From CAZGCA01 sp964524145 (GTDB taxonomy: Bacteria; Hydrogenedentota; CAZGCA01), in the NCBI GenBank assembly GCA_964524145.1, contig CAZGCA010000031.1, positions 1 through 57,576 of the forward strand: a stretch of 57,576 bases of DNA. Reading direction: 5' to 3'. Below, in pieces: positions 34,362 to 41,899 of the stretch (positions are counted from its first letter, which is position 1; every line of letters begins with the position of its first letter). Both the position numbers and the translations under genes were made by a program. The notes under the pieces are model-generated. The model saw only the letters and a list, made by a program, of their open reading frames with translations. It was not told the origin of the DNA and ran no database searches.

Positions 34362-35936
34362 CTACACCTGGCCCGAGATGTCTATACCCAGCGCCGCGTT
34401 GATCACCAACTGGACATCGATCGCGTTGACGAACCCGTCGTTGTTGATGTCGCAATCCAACGGCACGTCAAATCCCAGCGCCGCGTTAATCACCAACTGG
34501 ACATCGATCGCGTTCACCACTTCGTTGCGATCAACGTCGCCGGGCGGGAACGCGAATTCGAGGCAATACTGACCCGCGGCACCCGCGGACAGCACGGTTC
34601 CGCCGGCCGGGTCGTAACACACCAAATCCTCGAACGCGAGCGACGCGCATTCGCCGTTTCCGCTCTCGATGTTCGCCTGCACGTTTATCACGAGCACCTC
34701 GCCATCGGCCAGCGGCGTCGCGCTCGCGCCGATCGAGATGGCGTAATGGTCGTCGTCAACCGTCGTGACGTTCACGGTCTTGCCAGCAGCATCTGCCTCT
34801 TCGCCTGCAAAGATGTTGACAACCTCAACTACCTGCGAATCTGTCGTGAGCGTAAACTCTATCTCGGCAACGTCGAAGCCGACAGAGAGCAGCACCACAG
34901 GCACGGACAGTATCTCGATGTTCTGGACGGTACCCGGCTCTATTTCCAGGGTTACCCTGCTTACGACATCGAACGATACGCTATCGGTCGGCGTATCGCC
35001 GTCGAGCTCGACCTCGACAGAGATTTCGGCCGCACCCGGGTCCGCGCTCTCGAAGACGCCGGTATCCGGATCGATATCGCCAACGCCGGCTTCGTGCTCC
35101 CACGTGATCGTCGCTGTGCTCAAATCTGCTGGGACGCCGTCGCGCATCTCGCCGCTCACCGTGAAGGTGATAGGCCAGTTCGTCCACCCTTCCGGATCCT
35201 GCGGATCGATAGTGACGATATGGAGCCACGGTGCCGGTATAACCTGCGGATCGAGCGGATCGCCGCCGTGCTCGACCTCTTCACCGTCCGTGTAGGTATC
35301 GTCGTCCGTATCCGCGTCGAGCGGATCCGTACCCAGCACTTCCTCCTCAGCGTTCTTAAGACCATCGCCGTCATCATCGCCTTCAGGATCCATATCGACG
35401 ACGTCAAAGTCTTCCGAGACCCAATCTACTATAGGAAGCGGCACACCAGCGGAATCTTCTATCTGTGTATTGGCAAACTCTATGCCCGTTGAACCTTCGA
35501 TCAAGGCCCTGAACGTCACGGTCAGCAAAACGCTGTCGGCAGCTACGGTAACGCCGGAAACGCTGCCTTGCCGGGTAAGCCCTATCACCAAGGTTCCCTG
35601 CTGGCCGTCCTCGAGCGCGGCCAGTAAGACCGTCGGAACCGTTCCCCCTTCGCTCAACACCTGTCCCTCGACGATCAGCGGTTGGACACCCTCCTGGCCG
35701 GAGTCGCCGTCCACCACCTGCACGTACGTCGGATCGTAAACGAGATCGAACGCGCACCCGTAAAGGTCGGTGGCTTCGTCGATATGGACCTCGACCTCGA
35801 ACTCACGGTCAATAGCCGCTGTCCCCATCTCCAGCGTGATATCGGTCGCAAGCACCCCGGTCGAAATCATGCCCGTCATCAGACACAGCACCAACAGTCT
35901 CAAACGACACACACCTGCCCCGCCTTTTGTATTCAC
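34362..35936 (-). CDS. Cohesin-domain protein with its own dockerin
   Basis: This exported protein of about 524 residues has a signal peptide, then a cohesin-like jelly-roll (DITLEMGTAAIDREFEVEVHID through VSLLTVTFRALIEGSTGIEF-type strands, about residues 30-160). A short TSP3 stretch, a Big_2-like Ig region (about 215-330) and a second cohesin-like domain (about 335-465) follow. The C-terminal dockerin has two near-identical F-hand segments (NAIDVQLVINAALG twice). Their DNA is also nearly identical, 90 bp apart (about 34388 and 34478). Cohesin and dockerin in one chain would allow chain-building scaffolds. The start is chosen at GTG 35936, nine nt after GGAG; the ATG at 35945 directly abuts that site. 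It is the last gene of the nine-gene minus unit. Confidence 0.82.
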   Translation of the reverse strand: MNTKGGAGVCRLRLLVLCLMTGMISTGVLATDITLEMGTAAIDREFEVEVHIDEATDLYGCAFDLVYDPTYVQVVDGDSGQEGVQPLIVEGQVLSEGGTVPTVLLAALEDGQQGTLVIGLTRQGSVSGVTVAADSVLLTVTFRALIEGSTGIEFANTQIEDSAGVPLPIVDWVSEDFDVVDMDPEGDDDGDGLKNAEEEVLGTDPLDADTDDDTYTDGEEVEHGGDPLDPQVIPAPWLHIVTIDPQDPEGWTNWPITFTVSGEMRDGVPADLSTATITWEHEAGVGDIDPDTGVFESADPGAAEISVEVELDGDTPTDSVSFDVVSRVTLEIEPGTVQNIEILSVPVVLLSVGFDVAEIEFTLTTDSQVVEVVNIFAGEEADAAGKTVNVTTVDDDHYAISIGASATPLADGEVLVINVQANIESGNGECASLAFEDLVCYDPAGGTVLSAGAAGQYCLEFAFPPGDVDRNEVVNAIDVQLVINAALGFDVPLDCDINNDGFVNAIDVQLVINAALGIDISGQV

Positions 35937-35973
35937 GGTTCCCATCTCCTCTTAGAAGAAACGATCCCAAAAG

Positions 35974-37128
35974 CTATTCCTTTACATCGATCCACGTGCT
36001 TGCTGCACCTACCTGTCCGTTCAATGTCGCTATGTTGACGGTGACCAGGTGTTTCCCGGCACTCAGCTCGTCCGCGTTCAGCACCCAGCTGTACGGCGAG
36101 TACCCGGTCTCCTGTTCGCCTTCCAGCACACCGTCAACGAACATCACGTATTCAAACCTCTGTTCGTCCAGCAACTGTTTGTAACTCGATGAAACCGTTA
36201 TGCTAATCGACGCAGTCTTCTCGCTAATCTGCCCCACCTCGAGACTGAATTCAGGCATCTGATTCATGAACTTGCCGCTCAGGAACGCGCTGCCCAGCCG
36301 TGCGCGGTCCTCGTTCAATGCCCGCACCCTGGCAGCTTTGGCCTGTGCGTTGGCCCATAGCCCGGCCTCTGTTGTTAAGCGAAGCTGTGATGCGGTCATC
36401 TTGTACTTGGACGCCACACGGTTCCAGTATTCCATGTAGCCCGTGTTGTTCCCCGTCGTGATAATGCAATTCTCCGGCAGCTTGTACGCTGTCGCAGTGA
36501 GGCGGAACTTCGCGTCGTCCCACACGCGGGTTGCGTGCGATTGGTCATATCCGTCCCACGCAATCTCGTGTTCTCCAGCAGGTCGCGGCACCCAATCCAG
36601 CAAGGTGACGAGAAGCGGGCCGCCGTGTATTCCACAGCGTATCTGCACACGCGCCGCGGACGGCAATTGAAACCGCACACGTTCGTTCTCTTTGTCAATA
36701 GTCGTCGTAACAAACCTTATCGGTTCCCCGCCTGTCGTCAGAGTCGCATCGTAAACCGCGGTCGCACCAATGTCGTCGACCGCTTCGAGCCGAACAGTAT
36801 ACGCCTCATCCGGCACGACCTGTCCGTCGTCGTCTCGCCCGTTCCAGGAGAGCTTGTTTACGCCGGTATAACACGCTCGGCCGTCTGCAACTGTCGCCAC
36901 CGGATAGTGGTCGGCGTCGCAGACCGTGGCCGTGACGCGGGCGTCCTGGGTCAGAAGGAACGTAACGACAACATTCCCACCGGCGGAAGGATTAAACAGC
37001 GTACTGCTGACCTCGACACTATCGAAGGCCAGGCCGGCTGCGTCGGCACGGAGTGAAACGGCGGCAACAACCAGACTTGTCGCCACACTCACAACCATGA
37101 TGCGTCTGAAATATCTGTGCAGTCTCAT
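35974..37128 (-). CDS. Secreted protein with FlgD-type Ig domains
   Basis: This 384-residue exported protein has signal MRLHRYFRRIMVVSVATSLVVAAVSLRADA. Two FlgD-Ig-like units follow (FNPSAGGNVVVTFLLTQDARVTATV...LSWNGRDDDGQVVPDEAYTVRL, then HEIAWDGYDQ). The middle is helical and Ala/Arg-rich. The C-terminal Ig-like domain contains ELSAGKHLVTVNI. I place the start at ATG 37128 because AGGGAG lies eight nt upstream; the frame runs to 37179. It sits 22 nt after the TolB-like gene and 37 nt before the cohesin gene. FlgD-Ig modules often cap extracellular proteins as structural or sorting domains; the actual role is unknown. Confidence 0.7.
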   Translation of the reverse strand: MRLHRYFRRIMVVSVATSLVVAAVSLRADAAGLAFDSVEVSSTLFNPSAGGNVVVTFLLTQDARVTATVCDADHYPVATVADGRACYTGVNKLSWNGRDDDGQVVPDEAYTVRLEAVDDIGATAVYDATLTTGGEPIRFVTTTIDKENERVRFQLPSAARVQIRCGIHGGPLLVTLLDWVPRPAGEHEIAWDGYDQSHATRVWDDAKFRLTATAYKLPENCIITTGNNTGYMEYWNRVASKYKMTASQLRLTTEAGLWANAQAKAARVRALNEDRARLGSAFLSGKFMNQMPEFSLEVGQISEKTASISITVSSSYKQLLDEQRFEYVMFVDGVLEGEQETGYSPYSWVLNADELSAGKHLVTVNIATLNGQVGAASTWIDVKE

Positions 37129-37150
37129 TACGTGATCTCCCTTATAGACC

Positions 37151-38035
37151 TCACCAATCGGGGTCCCTGCAATCCCCACTTCCTTGGGTGAGCTGTCGCT
37201 TCTCGCTGCCGTCAGATTTCATAACCCACACATTCCGGTGTCCGTCTACTGTGGACACAAAAGCGATCCGATCACCTGCCGGCGACCAGCATGGTTCTCC
37301 ATCGAAGCCATGGTGCGTTGTCAGCCGGACCAGCCGCTGCGCATCCGCAGCCAGGCACCATACGTCGTGGTTGTCACGCAGGGTCGACACGAACAGTATC
37401 TTCATCCCGTCACGAGAATAGTCGGCGTTGACATTCTGCACCCCGGTACGTGTGATCTGCGTGTCCTGACCGTTTGCGATCTCCCGAACCCACAGCTCTT
37501 CGATCGGTTCTTCCAAACTCCCGCGTTTGAACTCCGAATAGATGAGTGCTTGACCGCCCGGCAACCAAGCCGGATACTGCACGAGCGAGTCGCGGTCGAC
37601 CAACAAATCCACCGACCCCGCCTTCTCGGCCGCAACGCGTATAGAATACACCTTACTCTTTTCCCCCTGGCGAACGAAATAGGCAACAAACAACAGCGAC
37701 TCTCCGTCCGGGTGCCAATCGGGCTGATCGCACTGTTCTTGTCCGGTCTCGAGTTTTCTGGCACCCGTGCCGTCGCGGTTCACGACCCACAGCTCGCCCA
37801 CGTTGTTCGAGTAGGCGATACGCTTCTTGTCGGGCGACCAGCAGGGCGATCGTTCATCGGCGGCCGTCGTGGTGATCTGCTTCAGATCGCCGGTTTCGAC
37901 GTTCACGGTCCAAATCTCCCAGTTCCCGCTCCGTGCCGAACAGAAGACGATCTCGTCGCCTTCCGCGACCGCGTCAAAACACGCCACGCCGAGAGCGGCC
38001 AACGCAACGGCTACCGTGACTGCAAACGCTTTCAT
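37151..38035 (-). CDS. TolB/PD40-like periplasmic beta-propeller
   Basis: This 294-residue exported protein has a signal peptide (MKAFAVTVAVALAALGVACFDAVA) and about six PD40 blades with the hallmark S-P-D-K-x-I-A-Y and P-x-W-S-P-A-G-D-R-I-A-F patterns, for example CWSPDKKRIAYSNN and CWSPAGDRIAFVST. It lacks the N-terminal domain of true TolB, so it is a propeller-only relative, probably a protein-binding platform in the periplasm. The ATG directly follows the TAG of the ChrB-like gene (TAGATG), with AGGAG five nt upstream, so the two are tightly coupled. Confidence 0.82.
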   Translation of the reverse strand: MKAFAVTVAVALAALGVACFDAVAEGDEIVFCSARSGNWEIWTVNVETGDLKQITTTAADERSPCWSPDKKRIAYSNNVGELWVVNRDGTGARKLETGQEQCDQPDWHPDGESLLFVAYFVRQGEKSKVYSIRVAAEKAGSVDLLVDRDSLVQYPAWLPGGQALIYSEFKRGSLEEPIEELWVREIANGQDTQITRTGVQNVNADYSRDGMKILFVSTLRDNHDVWCLAADAQRLVRLTTHHGFDGEPCWSPAGDRIAFVSTVDGHRNVWVMKSDGSEKRQLTQGSGDCRDPDW

Positions 38036-38551
38036 CTAGTCTCCTAACAACTTGTTGATGTATGCATACAGGGCGTCCATCAGCACAAACCCGTGCTTCA
38101 GGCACTCGTGATCGTTCTTCGAGATCAACCGGATGCCCTCGATTAGTTTCGGAAGACTTGCCGCCAAGTCCGAGCTCTTCTCCGACCAGACATTCAGCTC
38201 TATCTCCCGGATGACCTTTGCCACAGCGGCCACGGCAGGATCGTCTATCTTGTAGTAAGCCACGACAGCCTCAAACGTCGAACGGTCTCTTCCCGAACGC
38301 AGTTCCGCGGTGGGCACGTCAAACGGGATCCCCTCCATGTCGAGCGCGCCCTGTTCGTAAAACTTGAACTGGGCGTTCTTGTCAACGAACCGCGCAATCA
38401 GCCATGCCGAACCGCACTTGTCCACCTCCATGCAGTTTTCCCAGGTGCTGTAGATCGTTGGCTCGGGTTCGGCCGCACCGCAAAGTTCTTGCGCAAAGCA
38501 TAAGAACGCGAGAAACAGCACGGTCAACACGTTTGCAGTGCTCGTTCTCAT
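38036..38551 (-). CDS. Exported ChrB C-terminal-domain-like protein
   Basis: This 171-residue protein has a signal peptide (MRTSTANVLTVLFLAFLCFAQELCGA). Its mature domain follows the plan of the chromate-resistance ChrB C-terminal domain: DKCGSAWLIARFVDKNAQFKFY, GIPFDVPTAEL, RSTFEAVVAYYKIDDPAVAAVAKVIREIEL, and a C-terminal LMDALYAYINKLL helix. ChrB-domain proteins are linked to chromate resistance and regulation in proteobacteria; stand-alone exported versions are uncharacterised. The ATG overlaps the ABC ATPase stop (ATGA) and its own stop abuts the propeller gene. No ChrA transporter is present. Linkage to an Fbp-type importer suggests a metal- or oxyanion-related periplasmic role, by inference. 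Confidence 0.72.
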   Translation of the reverse strand: MRTSTANVLTVLFLAFLCFAQELCGAAEPEPTIYSTWENCMEVDKCGSAWLIARFVDKNAQFKFYEQGALDMEGIPFDVPTAELRSGRDRSTFEAVVAYYKIDDPAVAAVAKVIREIELNVWSEKSSDLAASLPKLIEGIRLISKNDHECLKHGFVLMDALYAYINKLLGD

Positions 38552-39273
38552 GCTACCGTACTCTCAATCTCCCGATCGGAAACCCTGGGATTCTCGTTCC
38601 TGGGCCTTATATCTCGTGCCCCTTCAACCCTGCCTTCACGCAGCAGTACCATTCTGTCGGCGATTGCCAGAGCTTCGTGCTCGTGGTGCGTCACGTATAT
38701 CACCGTAACTCCCAGCGTGCCCTGCAAACGCTCGATCTCAGCCAGCATCCGCGTACGCAACTCCGTATCCAGGCCGGACAACGGTTCGTCCAATAGCAGA
38801 ATCGCCGGGTCAGTCGACAGAGCCCTCGCTATCGCAAGACGCTGTTTCTCCCCGCCCGAAAGTTCGTGAGGGTAAGCGCGCCGTCGGTCCGTCAGCCGGC
38901 ATAGGTCAAGCAGATCGCCGATCCGCTTCTGTCTCGCCTGGCGCGACAGTCCCCTACCCCGCACGACGAAATCCAGATGCTTCTCAACACGCATGTGCGG
39001 CCATAGCGCCAGATCCTGGAACACCATCCCTATACGACGCTCGACCGGCGGTATGTACGCTCCCTCGCCGCTCGCCACCCTTCCGTTGATTCGCACAACG
39101 CCTGCGTCCGGCATCTCGAGACCTGCGATCAGGCGCAACGTCGTCGTCTTCCCGCAGCCGGACGGGCCGAACAGGCAGAGCAGTTCTCCTTTCTCGACCG
39201 CAAACGATACGCCGTTCACGGCACATATCGTCCCGAACCGCTTCACAACGTTCTCGAGCTCAAGCAGGTGCAT
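38548..39273 (-). CDS. ABC importer ATPase (FbpC/PotA-like)
   Basis: This 241-residue ATPase has Walker A GPSGCGKTT, the signature LSGGEKQRLAIARAL, Walker B ILLLDEPLSGLD, and the H-loop VTHHEHEAL. It ends near residue 241, without the C-terminal regulatory domain of MalK/FbpC. The start is placed at ATG 39273 (MHLLELENV), which has AAGG seven nt upstream; an ATG at 39297 lacks a ribosome-binding site. It overlaps the permease end by 14 nt and the ChrB-like gene by 4 nt. Together with the two upstream genes it forms one complete importer. Confidence 0.92.
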   Translation of the reverse strand: MHLLELENVVKRFGTICAVNGVSFAVEKGELLCLFGPSGCGKTTTLRLIAGLEMPDAGVVRINGRVASGEGAYIPPVERRIGMVFQDLALWPHMRVEKHLDFVVRGRGLSRQARQKRIGDLLDLCRLTDRRRAYPHELSGGEKQRLAIARALSTDPAILLLDEPLSGLDTELRTRMLAEIERLQGTLGVTVIYVTHHEHEALAIADRMVLLREGRVEGARDIRPRNENPRVSDREIESTVA

Positions 39274-40861
39274 GCTGAAACCTTCTGGTTCTCGCATAGA
39301 CCATCGCAGTCAGGGCCGCGGACACAACGATAAGCCCGACAATCAGAACGCATAAGGCCATCACGAGCCTGTTAGGGCCGTAGTGCATCAACGTGAAAAG
39401 TCGCACGGGAAGCGTAGTGAATCCCGGCGGACATACCAGCACGGTTGCATCCAATTCCTGAAACGCCAGAACGAACCCCACTCCCCACGCCGCAACGAGC
39501 GACGGGGCCAACAGGGGAACAACGACCGTCTTTAACCGTCTCCACCAGGCAACGCCCGCGACAGAAGCCGCTTCCTCAAGGTTGATGTGGATGTTGCGAA
39601 GCGCCACGCCGATACCTTCTTCCGCAAAGAAGACGTACCGCGCAGCACATGCCAGCACAACGATCGCCACGCTGCCGTACACCACGCCGAACGGACCCGA
39701 GCGGTTCCACAACATGATCAATCCGATGCCCAACACCGGCCCGGAGATAACGAACGGTGCGAGCACCCAGCTCCGAAGAAACGCGCTTCTCACTCGCCCC
39801 TGTCTTCGCATCCAGTATGATAGACAAAATCCGAGCAGAACCAGTACCGTCGCCGTACCGGCAGCCATAGCAATGCTGTTCCCGATCTCGCCTTTCGCCG
39901 TCTTCCATGCATGCACATACGAGGATACGGGAAGCGAGCGCGCGACTAACACGCTCAACGGGCCTATCGCGCACACACAGGCAAGCAGCCAGCACAGGAT
40001 CGTGGCCAGCCACGACCATCCTGTTGTGCGGACGTCGGTGATCGCGCGCCGACGGGAATCGGACAGCCAAAACCGTCTCCGCCGCGAACGCAGCGTCCAA
40101 CCGGCCACCAGAAGCACAACAACAGCCAATAGAGGCACCGCCACAGCAGTGGCGCCTCGAAAATCGTGGAACGCGTTAAACCGGGTGTAGACCTCGACGG
40201 GGTACACATTGACCTGCAGCAACGACGGGACCCCGAAGTTGACCAGGCTCAGCAGAAAAACGAACAAGCCGCCGGCCAACACACCCGGTATGAGCAGCGG
40301 CACGGTCACTCCCAAAAGCGTTCGCGTCTTCGTCACAGTCAGCTCCGCGGCTTCCTCGAGCCGGCGGTCAACCCGCCGCACCGCCAGGCCCGTCGTCAAA
40401 GCGACCAACGGAAAGTAAGAAAGCGACAACACGAGTATCACTCCGGCTACACTGAATACGTCTATGGGACTACCGCCGAAGGCTTTGCTGAGTATCCCCT
40501 GGCGACCCAGAAGATCAATCCACGCCACCGCGGCCACGTATGGCGGTATGAGAAGCGGCACGATCAGCAGATAGGTCAAAATGCGTCGCGTCGGAATGCG
40601 CAGGTATTCGAGCGCAAACCCCGCCGGTGCCCCGAGAAGAATGCTTACCAGTGCCGTACCAAACGCTATCGCGAGACTGTTGCGAAGCAGCATCCACTGC
40701 CGACCGTCCCGCAGCACGGAAGCATACGCCTCGAGAGTGAAACCGTCCTGACCCCGGACGGAGAGAACCAGCATGTACACGATGGGCAGCACGGCCATCG
40801 CACAGAACGCGACCCACGCTGCCCCGAAGCACGTCTTCTCTCCAGCGGACGTTCTCACCAT
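39260..40861 (-). CDS. ABC importer permease, fused two-domain FbpB type
   Basis: This 533-residue inner-membrane protein has about twelve helices and two EAA-type loops (EEAAELTVTKTRTLLGVTVP and EEAASVAGVAWWRRLKTVVVP), so one chain supplies both permease halves, as in Fbp/Afu/SfuB systems. The ATG at 40861 overlaps the stop of the binding-protein gene by one base (TGATG); the frame runs on to 40942 but inside that gene. It is coupled by a 14-nt overlap to the ATPase. Confidence 0.9.
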   Translation of the reverse strand: MVRTSAGEKTCFGAAWVAFCAMAVLPIVYMLVLSVRGQDGFTLEAYASVLRDGRQWMLLRNSLAIAFGTALVSILLGAPAGFALEYLRIPTRRILTYLLIVPLLIPPYVAAVAWIDLLGRQGILSKAFGGSPIDVFSVAGVILVLSLSYFPLVALTTGLAVRRVDRRLEEAAELTVTKTRTLLGVTVPLLIPGVLAGGLFVFLLSLVNFGVPSLLQVNVYPVEVYTRFNAFHDFRGATAVAVPLLAVVVLLVAGWTLRSRRRRFWLSDSRRRAITDVRTTGWSWLATILCWLLACVCAIGPLSVLVARSLPVSSYVHAWKTAKGEIGNSIAMAAGTATVLVLLGFCLSYWMRRQGRVRSAFLRSWVLAPFVISGPVLGIGLIMLWNRSGPFGVVYGSVAIVVLACAARYVFFAEEGIGVALRNIHINLEEAASVAGVAWWRRLKTVVVPLLAPSLVAAWGVGFVLAFQELDATVLVCPPGFTTLPVRLFTLMHYGPNRLVMALCVLIVGLIVVSAALTAMVYARTRRFQHAPA

Positions 40862-41877
40862 CAGTGGACGAATTCCTTCTGAATGAATTCCGCGCTGCTT
40901 TTCATCCGGGCCGCTGCGGCCGCAAAGCTCACATCCATGCACTTGATCTCAGACAACACCGGCACGTTTGCAGGCGCTCGAACCGACGGGTTGAGCGGAA
41001 TCTGGATTGAGCGCATACCTGCCAACCGCGTCTCGACCTCCGGACTCAGCAGAAAGTCCACCAGCTCCTTACCCCCTTCAGGGTTCGGTCCATTCTTAAT
41101 CAGCGCAACCGTGTTCGGGATGATGAGTGTACCCATGCCGGCCGTGCCCTGGTCGGGAAACAACCAACGGGCAGGCAGCCCGTCTTCGACCGCACCGTTC
41201 GCGTCGTCGGTATCCGTCAGCCCTATCGCGTACTCGCCTTTCGCCACCATGTCACGCACCGTAGCGTTCCCGGCAAGCACCGCCACATCGTTCGCCAGCA
41301 ATCCGTTGAAGAAGTCCTCGGCGTCGGCCTGCCCCCACGCAGCGAACAACGCCGCCGCGTGCGTCGCCGTCGTTCCGAACAGCGGCAGCGCAATAGCAGC
41401 TCTGTCGGCCCATTTCTCATCGCGGAAATCAACGATCGACTTCGGCGGATCACTCACGAGGTCAGTGTTGTAGATGATCACACGCCCGCGCGCAGCAAAT
41501 CCCGTCCAATACCCTTCGGGATCCTTAAACTCCGCCGGGATGGCCTTCGCCGAAGGCGACACGTACGGCTCGATAATCCCCTTCTCCTTCAACACAATCG
41601 TCTGAACCACTTCGTTGTTCCAGAACACGTCCGCCCGAGGGCGCGCCTTCTCCGCTATCAGCCGGTTCACCAACCCGGTCGTCTTGGCCGCTTCCGTGTC
41701 GTAAACAGGCAACACATCCACGCCCGTCTTCCTCTCAAACTCCTCGAGAATCGGTCCGGAATACATCTCGTCCAGCGCTGTATAGACAACAACTCGGTTG
41801 TCATTACCCCGCGTGCAACCAGCCGCCGGCACCATGACAACAAGGAGCAGTACAAGCAGCCGCGCGCGCATTGTCAA
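40861..41877 (-). CDS. Fbp/Afu-type ABC binding lipoprotein
   Basis: This 338-residue protein is a lipoprotein (MVPAAGC; anchor Cys21 from TTG 41877, Cys19 from ATG 41871) of the ferric-iron/thiamine/phosphonate-type binding-protein class: NRVVVYTALDEMYSGPILEEFERKTG, RPRADVFWNNEV, GTAGMGTLIIPNTVALI. The Tyr-Tyr pair that binds iron in FbpA is not seen at its usual place; YAIGLTDTDDANG stands there, so the ligand may not be Fe(III). TTG 41877 has AGGAG eight nt upstream; ATG 41871 is the alternative. It starts 22 nt after the RHS gene stop. Confidence 0.85.
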   Translation of the reverse strand: MTMRARLLVLLLVVMVPAAGCTRGNDNRVVVYTALDEMYSGPILEEFERKTGVDVLPVYDTEAAKTTGLVNRLIAEKARPRADVFWNNEVVQTIVLKEKGIIEPYVSPSAKAIPAEFKDPEGYWTGFAARGRVIIYNTDLVSDPPKSIVDFRDEKWADRAAIALPLFGTTATHAAALFAAWGQADAEDFFNGLLANDVAVLAGNATVRDMVAKGEYAIGLTDTDDANGAVEDGLPARWLFPDQGTAGMGTLIIPNTVALIKNGPNPEGGKELVDFLLSPEVETRLAGMRSIQIPLNPSVRAPANVPVLSEIKCMDVSFAAAAARMKSSAEFIQKEFVH

Positions 41878-41899
41878 CGTCTCAACTCCTATCGTTGCC

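Noticed and set aside
38036..38551. Genuine chromate-resistance operon
   Set aside because: Only a ChrB C-terminal-like domain is present; there is no ChrA transporter and no DNA-binding ChrB N-terminal part.
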